Assembly (NCBI GenBank): GCA_964504655.1
Contig: CAZDFD010000009.1
Span: 1 to 64,000, forward strand
DNA from: JANXAZ01 sp964504655
Lineage (GTDB): Bacteria; Pseudomonadota; Alphaproteobacteria; Geminicoccales; Geminicoccaceae
Length of the DNA stretch: 64,000 bases
Direction of reading: 5' to 3'
Below, piece after piece: positions 34,110 through 41,416 of this stretch. The translations under genes and the position numbers were made by a program. The notes beneath the pieces are model-generated. The model made no database searches, was not told the DNA's origin, and was given only the letters and a program-made list of their open reading frames with translations. Position 1 is the stretch's first letter. Each line of letters opens with the position of its first letter.

Positions 34110-35084
34110 ATGGCCGCCGAGCACGAGCTCATCATGCGCGAAGGCCTGGACGCGGCCTTGCGTCAGGCGAGCAACGCCCGGGAACGGGCGCAGCTCCGGC
34201 TCGCCGCCGACATCCTCGTGCAGGAGGCCGAGAACCCGGCCGCCACGACCCACCTGCACTCGATCCTCTGCACGATCTACCTGCCGCACCGACGGACCGA
34301 GCCGGACCTCGCCTGGCAGCGCTCGAACGGCGAGGGCGCCACGCTCATGATCCAGCCGACCAAGGACGAGCAGGGCCGCTATCACGGCGTGCCGTACGGG
34401 GCGACCGGCCGGTTGATGATGATCTACCTGCAGAACGAGGCCTACCGGAACCGTTCGCGGCGGGTCGAGCTCGGTCGCTCGATGCACGCCTGGCTCAGGG
34501 CTATGGGCGTGGATTCCTCGGGCAAGGGCTACCGCGCCGCCCGCGAGCAGGCGGTGCGGATCGAGCGCTCGCTCGTGACCGTCGCCTACTCCGGGCCGAG
34601 CGGCCGGGAACGCTGGCAGGACACCATCATCCGCGGCTCGTTCAACCTGCTGCCGGCCGACGACAGCGGCGGCCGCCAGCAGGAGCTGTTCCCCCAGCTG
34701 ATCCAGCTCTCGGAGAGCTTCTACGAGGCCCTGATCCGACACCCGGCGGTGCTGTTCGAGCCGGCCATCAAGGCGCTCGCCGGGAAGAGTCTCGCCCTCG
34801 ACGTCTATCTCTGGCTCGCCTACCGGCTGCACGCGCTCGAGCGCCCGACCCGGGTCGGCTGGAGGAGCCTGCACCAGGCGTTCGGGCCCAACTACGACCG
34901 GGAGCGCGACTTCCGCGCCAAGTTCAGGGAGGCGCTCAAGGAGGCGCTCCTGGTCTACCCGCAGGCGATCGTCGACCTGACGAGTGACGGTGTGCAGCTC
35001 TCGCCCTCGGCACCACCGGCACCGCCGCGCAGCGTCCACTATCTGGACACCCGCCGGCTGCCGTGGCGACGGGCGCCGATCTGA
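34110..35084 (+). CDS. repA: Plasmid replication initiator RepA
   Basis: This 324-residue protein resembles the plasmid-encoded RepA family found on alphaproteobacterial plasmids. Supporting segments are PHRRTEPDLAWQRSNGEGATLMIQP near residue 55, PYGATGRLMMIYLQNEAYR (residues 92-110), the winged-helix-like region LALDVYLWLAYRLHAL near residue 230, then WRSLHQAFGPNY, FRAKFREALKEALLVYPQA and the SPSAPP end. It should bind the iterons upstream and start replication there. No parAB partition genes are nearby. It ends 18 nt before bphO, so it may be co-transcribed with a light-sensing gene. An active replicon is inferred, not shown. Confidence 0.88.
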   Translation: MAAEHELIMREGLDAALRQASNARERAQLRLAADILVQEAENPAATTHLHSILCTIYLPHRRTEPDLAWQRSNGEGATLMIQPTKDEQGRYHGVPYGATGRLMMIYLQNEAYRNRSRRVELGRSMHAWLRAMGVDSSGKGYRAAREQAVRIERSLVTVAYSGPSGRERWQDTIIRGSFNLLPADDSGGRQQELFPQLIQLSESFYEALIRHPAVLFEPAIKALAGKSLALDVYLWLAYRLHALERPTRVGWRSLHQAFGPNYDRERDFRAKFREALKEALLVYPQAIVDLTSDGVQLSPSAPPAPPRSVHYLDTRRLPWRRAPI

Positions 35085-35097
35085 GACCATAATCTTC

Positions 35098-35113
35098 GGG
35101 ATATGGTCGCGGC
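35098..35113 (+). promoter_or_regulatory. Eleventh iteron-like copy covering the bphO start codon
   Basis: GGGATATGGTCGCGGC matches the iteron consensus at 14 of 16 bases, and with the preceding TTC matches copies 4 and 9 at 16 of 17 bases through the GCG. The ATG of bphO (35103-35105) is inside it. GACCATA (35085-35091) and TATGGTC (35102-35108) can also pair in RNA and hide that start codon. Confidence 0.55.
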
Positions 35114-35789
35114 GGCGTCTCCGGAGCCTCCTCGCACCGGCCTTCCTCGGGGCGGGCTCGCCGCGGCGCTGCGGGGGCACACCCGGACCCTGCACCACCG
35201 TGCCGAGCGCTCCGGGGTAGTGGCGGACCTCCTGCGCGGCCGGATCCGTCCGTCCACCTACCTGCTGCTGCTGCGCAACCTCCTGCCGGTCTATCGCGCC
35301 CTCGAGGATGGTTTGCGCCGGCACGCCCGAGACCCGATCCTTGCGCCGTTCGCCCGACCCGAGCTCTGGCGCGCCGCGGCGCTCGCGCGGGACGTGGCGG
35401 CCCTCGCCGCCCGCGTACCCGCGAGCACCGGCCTGTCGCTCGCGGCGGCACAGCGTTACGTGCAGCGGATCGAGCAGGTCGAGCGGGTCGATCCCGGGCT
35501 CCTGATCGCCCACGCCTATGTGCGTCACATGGGCGATCTGAGCGGCGGCCAGATCGTGCGGCGGCTGCTCGTCGGGGCCCCGGGGATCGGGCCCGACGCG
35601 GTCCGTCTCTACGAGTTCCCGGAGATCGCCGATCTCGAGCGGGCCAAAAGCGACTACCGGGCGGCGCTCGACCGTGCCGAGACGCGGCTGGCCGACCGGG
35701 CGGCGGTGCTCGAGGAGGCGTGCGTGGCGTTCCGGCTCACGATCGCCCTGGCCGAGGCAGTCCGGCGCGCCGACGGCGGCCCGGGCTAG
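35103..35789 (+). CDS. bphO: Heme oxygenase BphO (biliverdin-forming)
   Basis: The 228-residue enzyme cleaves heme to biliverdin, the bilin used by bacteriophytochromes. The proximal histidine lies in TRTLHHRAERSG near residue 30, and the distal helix reads YVRHMGDLSGGQIVRRLL near residue 140, both standard for bacterial heme oxygenases. No clear ribosome site precedes the ATG, and the start lies in an iteron-like sequence; translation may depend on coupling to repA 18 nt upstream. Its last codons overlap the end of bphP on the other strand by 4 nt. Confidence 0.9.
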   Translation: MVAAASPEPPRTGLPRGGLAAALRGHTRTLHHRAERSGVVADLLRGRIRPSTYLLLLRNLLPVYRALEDGLRRHARDPILAPFARPELWRAAALARDVAALAARVPASTGLSLAAAQRYVQRIEQVERVDPGLLIAHAYVRHMGDLSGGQIVRRLLVGAPGIGPDAVRLYEFPEIADLERAKSDYRAALDRAETRLADRAAVLEEACVAFRLTIALAEAVRRADGGPG

Positions 35790-37948
35790 CGCTCGGCGCC
35801 CGTCCCGGCGTGGCGGACGAGCTGCTCGAGCAGGGCGGCGGCCCGGCCGAGCGAGGTGCGGACACTCTCGAGCATGTCGGACACGCGCGCGAGGTCGGCG
35901 CCGTCGGCGATCTCGAGGGCGGCGAGCTGGGCGTTGCCGACGATCGAGGAGAGCAGGTTGCGGAACAGGAGGTCCGCTTCGGTCTCGAGCCGGCCGGCCA
36001 CGAGCCGATGCCGCTCCATGATGTCGGTCTGCAGGCGCTGGCGGGCGACCGCGGCGGCGCGCTCGCCGCTGAGGTCGCCGAGCAGCAGCACGAAGCCCAG
36101 GATCCGCCCCGGTACCGCCAGGACCGGGTCGGCCCTGACCTGGAGCAGGAGCGGCTCGCCGGCCGGCCCGAGCAGCTCGATCTCGGCGCGCCAGCTGCGG
36201 CGGTCCTGGCGGAGCTCGCGCAGGGCGGCGCGCGCCGCTCCGGGATCGCGCAACCGCCCGGGCAGCTCGTCGAGGCTCGTGGGCAAGGGCTGCCGCTCGC
36301 CGAGCAGCCGGCGCAGCCCGCTGTTGGCGACCAGGATCCGGCCCTCCGCGTCGGCGATCAGCACCGGCTGGTCGGCTCCCTCGACCTGCCGCCCGATCTG
36401 GTCGAGCTGGTCCTGGGCGATCAGCAGCCGGACGGCGCGGAACTGCAGGACCAGGTCCGCGAGCGTGTCGCCGATCAGGCGGGCCGCCGCTCGATCGGCC
36501 GGGCTCCAGGGGTCGGCCGTGCCCTGGACCAGCTGGTGCCACTTGGCGAACGAGCGGCGCGGCGAGAGATCGCCCGGACCGTCGCCGAGTTCGACCGGCT
36601 TGAACGGGTTGCCTCCCCAGGTCACGGTGCGGACCCGCTCGGGCCGGAGCCAGACCAGCCACTCGCCCGGCAGGGAGGAGACCGGCACGGCGAGCAGGCC
36701 GCTCGCGATGCTGCGCAGCGGCGAGAAGCCGGCCTCGTCGAGGCCGAGCGAGGCGGTCGACACGAGCCCCCTCTGGCCGCGCCCGTCGAGCCAGCGGCCG
36801 ATCGCGCGGAGCTGCTCGGTGCCGGGCACCTCGCCCACGGTCAGCGCCTGGCCGTCGAGCAGGAGCGCGGCGCCGCTGGCCCCGACCGGCTGCAGCAGCG
36901 AGGCGGAACTGTCGAAGAGCGCCGCCCGCCAGTCGCCCTCGCGCGCGATCGCCTCGTGCATCCGCTGCTCGAGACGGCGGACCTGGAGCTCGGCCTGGGC
37001 CTGCAGGAAGCTCTCGAGCGCGGCGATCCGCGTCGCCACCGTCTCGGCCAGGAGCTCGCAGACCGCACGGGTCTCGTACGGTGTCCGGCGCGGCTCGTAG
37101 TGATGGCAGGCGACCAGGCCCCACAGCCGGCCACCCACGACGAGCGAGGCCACGAGCGTGGCCGCCACGCCCATGTTCTTCAGGTAGCGGATGTGGATCG
37201 GCGAGATGCTGCGCAGGCAGCAGAGCGACATGTCGAGGTCGCGACCGGTCAGGGGCGAGAGGCGCGGCGCGATCGGCACCTGCGCCGCATCGACGTCGAC
37301 CAGCACGCGGATGCGGTTGCGCTCGTACAGGCGGCGGGCGATCTGCGGGATGTCGGACGCCGGGTAGCGGTTGCCGAGATAGGCCTCGAGCCCGGCCTCG
37401 CGGCGCTCCGCCAGAACCTCGCCGTGACCCTCGGCGTCGAAGCGGTAGACCATCACCCGGTCGTAGCCGGTGAGGTCCTTGAAGATCCGCGTGGTCTCCT
37501 CCGCGAGGCTCTTGAGGGAGGTGCAGGCGAGGATCGCGGCGGTCGCCCTCTCGACGTGACGCGACAGGTCGACCGACGGGCCGGGCCGCTCGAGCTCGAG
37601 CACGAGGCCGGCCTCGGCCGGACGATGCAGCAGCGCATCGAGGGAGCCGCCGGTCGCGGTCGCCGGGCGCCGCAGGACGATCGGGATGCGGTCGAGCGAC
37701 TGGCCCGATTGACCGCGCACCTCCTCGGCGAGCTCGGGCGCGAGCGCCGCGAGCGGCCGGCCGAGCGGTGCGGTGTCGAGCCCGAGGAAGCTCCCGGCGT
37801 TGGCGCTCGCCTGGACGACGACGAGATCGGGCTCGCGCAGCACGAGAAGGGCGCCGTGCGGCTGGATCGCGCCGGCCAGGTGGATCTGCTCGCGCTCGCA
37901 GTTCGAGAGATCGGCCTCGCCGAACGCGGGGGCGAGCGGCGCAGGCAT
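35786..37948 (-). CDS. bphP: Bacteriophytochrome BphP, BphP1-like with C-terminal PAS and helical output
   Basis: This 720-residue red/far-red photoreceptor binds biliverdin. Its attachment cysteine is C17 in LSNCEREQIH, followed by AIQPHG. PAS (about 20-130), GAF (140-310, with YPASDIPQIARRLY) and PHY (320-510) domains come next, then a PAS domain (about 530-640) and an output helix pair (LLFRNLLSSIVGNAQLAALEI). This last part resembles a degenerate HisKA dimerisation region with no H-box histidine and no ATPase domain. The same build occurs in Rhodopseudomonas/Bradyrhizobium BphP1, which inactivates PpsR2 by direct binding. The ppsR2 gene lies 25 nt upstream, strongly supporting that pairing. 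ATG at 37948. Confidence 0.92.
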   Translation of the reverse strand: MPAPLAPAFGEADLSNCEREQIHLAGAIQPHGALLVLREPDLVVVQASANAGSFLGLDTAPLGRPLAALAPELAEEVRGQSGQSLDRIPIVLRRPATATGGSLDALLHRPAEAGLVLELERPGPSVDLSRHVERATAAILACTSLKSLAEETTRIFKDLTGYDRVMVYRFDAEGHGEVLAERREAGLEAYLGNRYPASDIPQIARRLYERNRIRVLVDVDAAQVPIAPRLSPLTGRDLDMSLCCLRSISPIHIRYLKNMGVAATLVASLVVGGRLWGLVACHHYEPRRTPYETRAVCELLAETVATRIAALESFLQAQAELQVRRLEQRMHEAIAREGDWRAALFDSSASLLQPVGASGAALLLDGQALTVGEVPGTEQLRAIGRWLDGRGQRGLVSTASLGLDEAGFSPLRSIASGLLAVPVSSLPGEWLVWLRPERVRTVTWGGNPFKPVELGDGPGDLSPRRSFAKWHQLVQGTADPWSPADRAAARLIGDTLADLVLQFRAVRLLIAQDQLDQIGRQVEGADQPVLIADAEGRILVANSGLRRLLGERQPLPTSLDELPGRLRDPGAARAALRELRQDRRSWRAEIELLGPAGEPLLLQVRADPVLAVPGRILGFVLLLGDLSGERAAAVARQRLQTDIMERHRLVAGRLETEADLLFRNLLSSIVGNAQLAALEIADGADLARVSDMLESVRTSLGRAAALLEQLVRHAGTGAER

Positions 37949-37973
37949 CGTCACGCCGGCCGTCCGGGCACGT

Positions 37974-39365
37974 TCATCCGGGCTCGGCGGCGCCGTTTCC
38001 CGCACTGCCTCCGTCGAGGCCGTAGCGCTCGAGCTTGGCGTAGAGGCTCTGGCGCGACAGGCCGAGCAGCGCCGCGGCCGCGGTCCGGTTGCCGCCGGTC
38101 CGCTCGAGCGAGGCCAGGATGTGCTGCCGTTCGAGCTGCTCGACCGCCTCGCGCACGAGCTGCTGGAGCGGGGCGCGGCCGGGCGTCGGATCGAGGGACG
38201 GAACGGCGCCGGCGGCACGGTCGGTCGAGACCTCCTGCGGCCGCCAGCCGATGTCGCGCAGCACCAGGAGCAGGCGGCGCGCCTCGCGGCCGGCATCGGC
38301 CACGGCCGAGATCTCGACCTCGACCTCGCTGCCGAGCTCGCCACGGATCGCGCTCGAGAAACCGCGGACGGCACCGTGCCGGTCGAGCGCCGCGAGGAGA
38401 ACCTCGAGATCGGCACCCGGACGATCCAGCCAACGTCCCAGGCGCTCGCCCAGGACGGCGCGCGGCAACGGGCACTGGACCAGATCGAGGAAGGCGCGGT
38501 TGACCCAGTGGACGGTTCCCTCGCGGTCGAGCAGCACGAGGGCGTCGGGCACCCGCTCGAGCAGCGCGCCGAGGCGGTCCGGGAGCTCGGCCTCGGCCGC
38601 CGGCAGCGCCGTGCCGACCGGCGAGAGCTGGAGGAGGAAGACGTAGCCCGGATCGGCCACGACCGGCGTGGCGCGGGCGAGCCAGGAGCGCTGCTCGGGC
38701 CCGAGATGGACGAGGATCCCGGGCGCCCGGCCCTGCTCGCGGACCCGCTGCAGCATGGTCTGGAACGGCTCGCGGTCGGCCGGGGCGATCTCGCGCAGGA
38801 GCTCGCGGCCGTGCGGTGCGAGGCCGAGCGCACGGATCGCCATGGGGTTGGCCTCGACGATCACCAGATCGCTGGCACGGACCAGCAGGACCGCCTCGTT
38901 GGAGGTGTCGAACAGCAGGCGGTAGCGGGTCTCGACCTCGCGCAGCTTCCAATAGTCGCGCTCCATCGCCTGCTGCGCGGCGATCAGCCGGGACTGCAGC
39001 TCGGCCACCGCCTGCAGGTTGCGGCCGACCGCCAGCAGGCCGGCGCGGCCGCCGAGGCGGATGGTGGTGTACTCGATCGGCAGCTCGCGGCCGCTCGGGA
39101 AGCGCTGGTTGACCTGGCGGAAGGCGGACAGGCCCTCGCTCCGCGCCTCCTCGACGATCCGCCGGATCTTGTCCGAGGCGGCCTCGTCGGCGGTCTCGAT
39201 CCAGGGCCGGCCGAGCCACGGCTCGGCCTGCTCGCCGGACACCTCGTTGGACAGCGAGACCCTCTGGATCACGCCCTTGAGGTCGAGCAGCAAGGTGATG
39301 TCGGGCTGCGCGATGCTCACCTGGATGCCTTGTGACCCGCTGTCGCCGCCCGCCTCGTGTCGCAC
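37974..39365 (-). CDS. ppsR2: PpsR2-like transcriptional repressor, partner of BphP
   Basis: A 463-residue relative of PpsR/CrtJ. Three PAS-type regions lie at about 15-115, 145-255 and 260-375, with the Q-linker helix (LIAAQQAMERDYWKLREVETRYRLL) between the first two. The C-terminal Fis-type helix-turn-helix reads GGNRTAAAALLGLSRQSLYAKLERYGL. The HTH region has no cysteine, unlike the second copy at 43684, so redox control through that position is not expected. The listed GTG at 39365 has an alternative GTG at 39320 with an AAGG ribosome site. A TGT-N12-ACA box lies 56 nt upstream, suggesting autoregulation. Confidence 0.9.
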   Translation of the reverse strand: MRHEAGGDSGSQGIQVSIAQPDITLLLDLKGVIQRVSLSNEVSGEQAEPWLGRPWIETADEAASDKIRRIVEEARSEGLSAFRQVNQRFPSGRELPIEYTTIRLGGRAGLLAVGRNLQAVAELQSRLIAAQQAMERDYWKLREVETRYRLLFDTSNEAVLLVRASDLVIVEANPMAIRALGLAPHGRELLREIAPADREPFQTMLQRVREQGRAPGILVHLGPEQRSWLARATPVVADPGYVFLLQLSPVGTALPAAEAELPDRLGALLERVPDALVLLDREGTVHWVNRAFLDLVQCPLPRAVLGERLGRWLDRPGADLEVLLAALDRHGAVRGFSSAIRGELGSEVEVEISAVADAGREARRLLLVLRDIGWRPQEVSTDRAAGAVPSLDPTPGRAPLQQLVREAVEQLERQHILASLERTGGNRTAAAALLGLSRQSLYAKLERYGLDGGSAGNGAAEPG

Positions 39366-39420
39366 CGTGCGGCGGGCGACGGCATCACCTGCCTCGCGAC
39401 GTCCGGTACTCTACAGCAAC

Positions 39421-39438
39421 TGTGCCCGAGACGCCACA
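39421..39438. promoter_or_regulatory. TGT-N12-ACA box upstream of ppsR2
   Basis: TGTGCCCGAGACGCCACA fits the PpsR/CrtJ consensus TGT-N12-ACA exactly. It lies in the 76-nt gap between the small membrane ORF and ppsR2. The next bases upstream, ACAG-CAA-CTGT (39413-39423), form a further small inverted repeat. Confidence 0.5.
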
Positions 39439-39441
39439 GGA

Positions 39442-39699
39442 TCAGCGGGGCCAGCGGCCGACGAGGTCGACCAGATGCGCCGCCAGGGCGGCAGCGAGGC
39501 AGAGCGCCACGAGCGGCGCAGCGGCACCCTGGAGACAGGCGCGCAGGGCGAGGAGGAGGCAGAAGCCGGCCGCGAGGGTGGGCAGGACGCGGCGCGGCTC
39601 GGGGCCGCGCCCGCCCAGCCGGTTCCAGAGGACGAGCCCGGCCGCCTCGAGGAGCAGGAGGAGGAGGATCGCGTCGACCGGGTGCGGCTCGAGCGACAA
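39442..39699 (-). CDS. Small membrane protein of the photosynthesis cluster, function unknown
   Basis: An 85-residue protein with two or three hydrophobic helices (AILLLLLLEAAGLVLW, LAAGFCLLLALRACL, and LVALCLAAALAAHLVDLV). I do not recognise a family with a known function. It starts 9 nt after the tspO stop on the same strand and precedes ppsR2, so it is likely a real gene of the same transcript. Codon use looks like that of its neighbours. A role in pigment-protein assembly is possible but unsupported. Confidence 0.6.
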   Translation of the reverse strand: MSLEPHPVDAILLLLLLEAAGLVLWNRLGGRGPEPRRVLPTLAAGFCLLLALRACLQGAAAPLVALCLAAALAAHLVDLVGRWPR

Positions 39700-39708
39700 G
39701 GCCGGCCC

Positions 39709-40209
39709 TCAGGGGCCGCCGAACGGCGCGTTCAGGTGGACGATGGCGAGGTTGAGGATCGCCGCGAAGCCGACCCAGGCGAGGTAGGGCAGGAGCAGCC
39801 AGGCGCTCGGTCGGCTGAAGCCGCGCACGACCAGCAGGAGCACCAGGACCGAGAGCCAGAGCGCACCCACCTCGAGGAGCGCCCAATCGGGTCTGCGGAG
39901 GCGGAAGAACAGGATGCTCCAGAGCAGGTTCAAGATGCCGTTGAGGAGGAACAGTTCGACCACTTCGCGCCGGCGCAAGGGGTCCGGAGCGCGCAGCCAA
40001 GCCTCCACGGCGGCGGCCGCGGCGCAGGCGTAGATCAGGGTCCAGGCCGGGCCGAACAGCCAGTCGGGCGGCTGGAAGGCCGGCTTGACGAGGTCTCGGT
40101 ACCAGGGGCCGAGGTCGGTGGCGAGGGCACCGAGCACGGCGACGCCGACCGCCACCGCGGCGGCATGGGCCGCCGGCCGCAGGCGGTCCGCGAGGCCGGG
40201 CCCGCTCAA
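39709..40209 (-). CDS. tspO: TspO/MBR family tryptophan-rich sensory protein
   Basis: The 166-residue membrane protein has five helices and the family signature WYRDLVKPAFQPPDWLFGPAWTLIY near residue 35, plus a Trp-rich helix (LLWSILFFRLRRPDWALLE). TspO binds porphyrins and cholesterol-like ligands. In Rhodobacter it moderates photosynthesis gene expression through the AppA/PpsR pathway. Its start overlaps the bchP stop by 4 nt (ATGA), implying coupled expression with pigment synthesis. Confidence 0.93.
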   Translation of the reverse strand: MSGPGLADRLRPAAHAAAVAVGVAVLGALATDLGPWYRDLVKPAFQPPDWLFGPAWTLIYACAAAAAVEAWLRAPDPLRRREVVELFLLNGILNLLWSILFFRLRRPDWALLEVGALWLSVLVLLLVVRGFSRPSAWLLLPYLAWVGFAAILNLAIVHLNAPFGGP

Positions 40210-41414
40210 GCCGGCACGACACCCGCGAGGTGGGCGAGGTTCTTGAGGAAGATCCGCAGATGCGCGAGCGGCCGCGCCTTGACCAGTTCCTTGTTCATGT
40301 AGGCGTCGAAGGTCAGCTCCTGGACGTCCCGGTCGCGGCAGATGGCGACGAAGCGCTCGCGACGGTCGTCGCTCGTGTACCAGTAGCGCTGCATGATCCC
40401 GAGGATCCAGAAGACCGCGCCGTGGGCGCGCAGGAAACGGCGGCGGGCGCGGGCGAGCTCGCGCGGATCGCCGCAGGCGAGCGTCGCGTGCACGGCCTCG
40501 GCGGCGAGCCGACCGCCCTCCATGGCGTAGAAGATGCCCTCGCCCGAGGCCGGGGCGACGACGCCCGCGGCGTCGCCGGCGAGCAGCACGTCGCGGCCGT
40601 TGTCCCAGCGCCGCAGCGGCTCGAGCGGGATCGGCGCACCCTCGCGGCGGATCGTGCGCACGCCCTCGAGCCCCATGCGCCGGCGGTAGGCCGCGACCGC
40701 CTGCCTGAGCGCGAAGCCCTTGCAGGCGCTGCCGGTGCCGATGCTGAAGGTGGCCCCGTGCGGGAACAGCCAGGCGTAGAAGTCGGGCGACAGCCGACCG
40801 TCGTAGACGACGTCGCAGCGCCGGCCGTCATAGTCGGCGAGCCCGGCGCGGGGTGCCTCGCAGACCTCGTGGTAGGCGAACACGAAGCGTCTCGTCTCGG
40901 CCTCGGGGACCGCCTGCCGGGCGACCGCCGAGCCGGCTCCGTCGGCGCCGACCACGATCCGGGCACGCACGCTTTCGAGCGGATCCGAGGCGCGGCCCTC
41001 GCGCGGCCGCCAGGCGACGCGCGCCACCCCGTCCGGGTCGCGGTCGAGCCGCGCGAAGGTCCCGGTGACCCGCTCGGCACCGAGCGCCGCGGCGCGGTCG
41101 CGCAGCCACTCGTCGAAGACCTCGCGGTCGACCATGCCGACGAAGCCGTGCTCGATCCCCTCGATGGGGATGTCGACCGCGCGCTCCCTGGGCGAGACGA
41201 TCCGCGCGCAGCCGATGCGGGCCACCAGGAGCGAGGCGGGAATGGCGAAGCGCTCGACGGCGCGCGGCGGGACGGCGCCGCCGCAGGGCTTGATCCGCCC
41301 GCCCCGGTCGAGCAGCAGGACCGAGCGGCCGAGCCTGGCCAGTTCGGCGGCCGCGGTCGCGCCGGCCGGTCCGCCACCGACCACCGCCACGTCGTAGGTC
41401 GTTCCGGGTGTCAT
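40206..41414 (-). CDS. bchP: Geranylgeranyl reductase BchP
   Basis: A 402-residue flavoprotein that reduces the geranylgeranyl tail of bacteriochlorophyll a to phytyl. The FAD motif VVGGGPAGATAAAELARLG is at residues 10-28, KPCGGAVPPRAVERF near residue 43, a central GADGAGSAVARQAV motif and the second FAD-binding segment LLAGDAAGVVAPASGEGIFYAMEGG near residue 280. Length and order are as in photosynthetic proteobacteria. It starts 2 nt after the PucC-family gene and overlaps tspO. Confidence 0.95.
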   Translation of the reverse strand: MTPGTTYDVAVVGGGPAGATAAAELARLGRSVLLLDRGGRIKPCGGAVPPRAVERFAIPASLLVARIGCARIVSPRERAVDIPIEGIEHGFVGMVDREVFDEWLRDRAAALGAERVTGTFARLDRDPDGVARVAWRPREGRASDPLESVRARIVVGADGAGSAVARQAVPEAETRRFVFAYHEVCEAPRAGLADYDGRRCDVVYDGRLSPDFYAWLFPHGATFSIGTGSACKGFALRQAVAAYRRRMGLEGVRTIRREGAPIPLEPLRRWDNGRDVLLAGDAAGVVAPASGEGIFYAMEGGRLAAEAVHATLACGDPRELARARRRFLRAHGAVFWILGIMQRYWYTSDDRRERFVAICRDRDVQELTFDAYMNKELVKARPLAHLRIFLKNLAHLAGVVPA

Positions 41415-41416
41415 CC

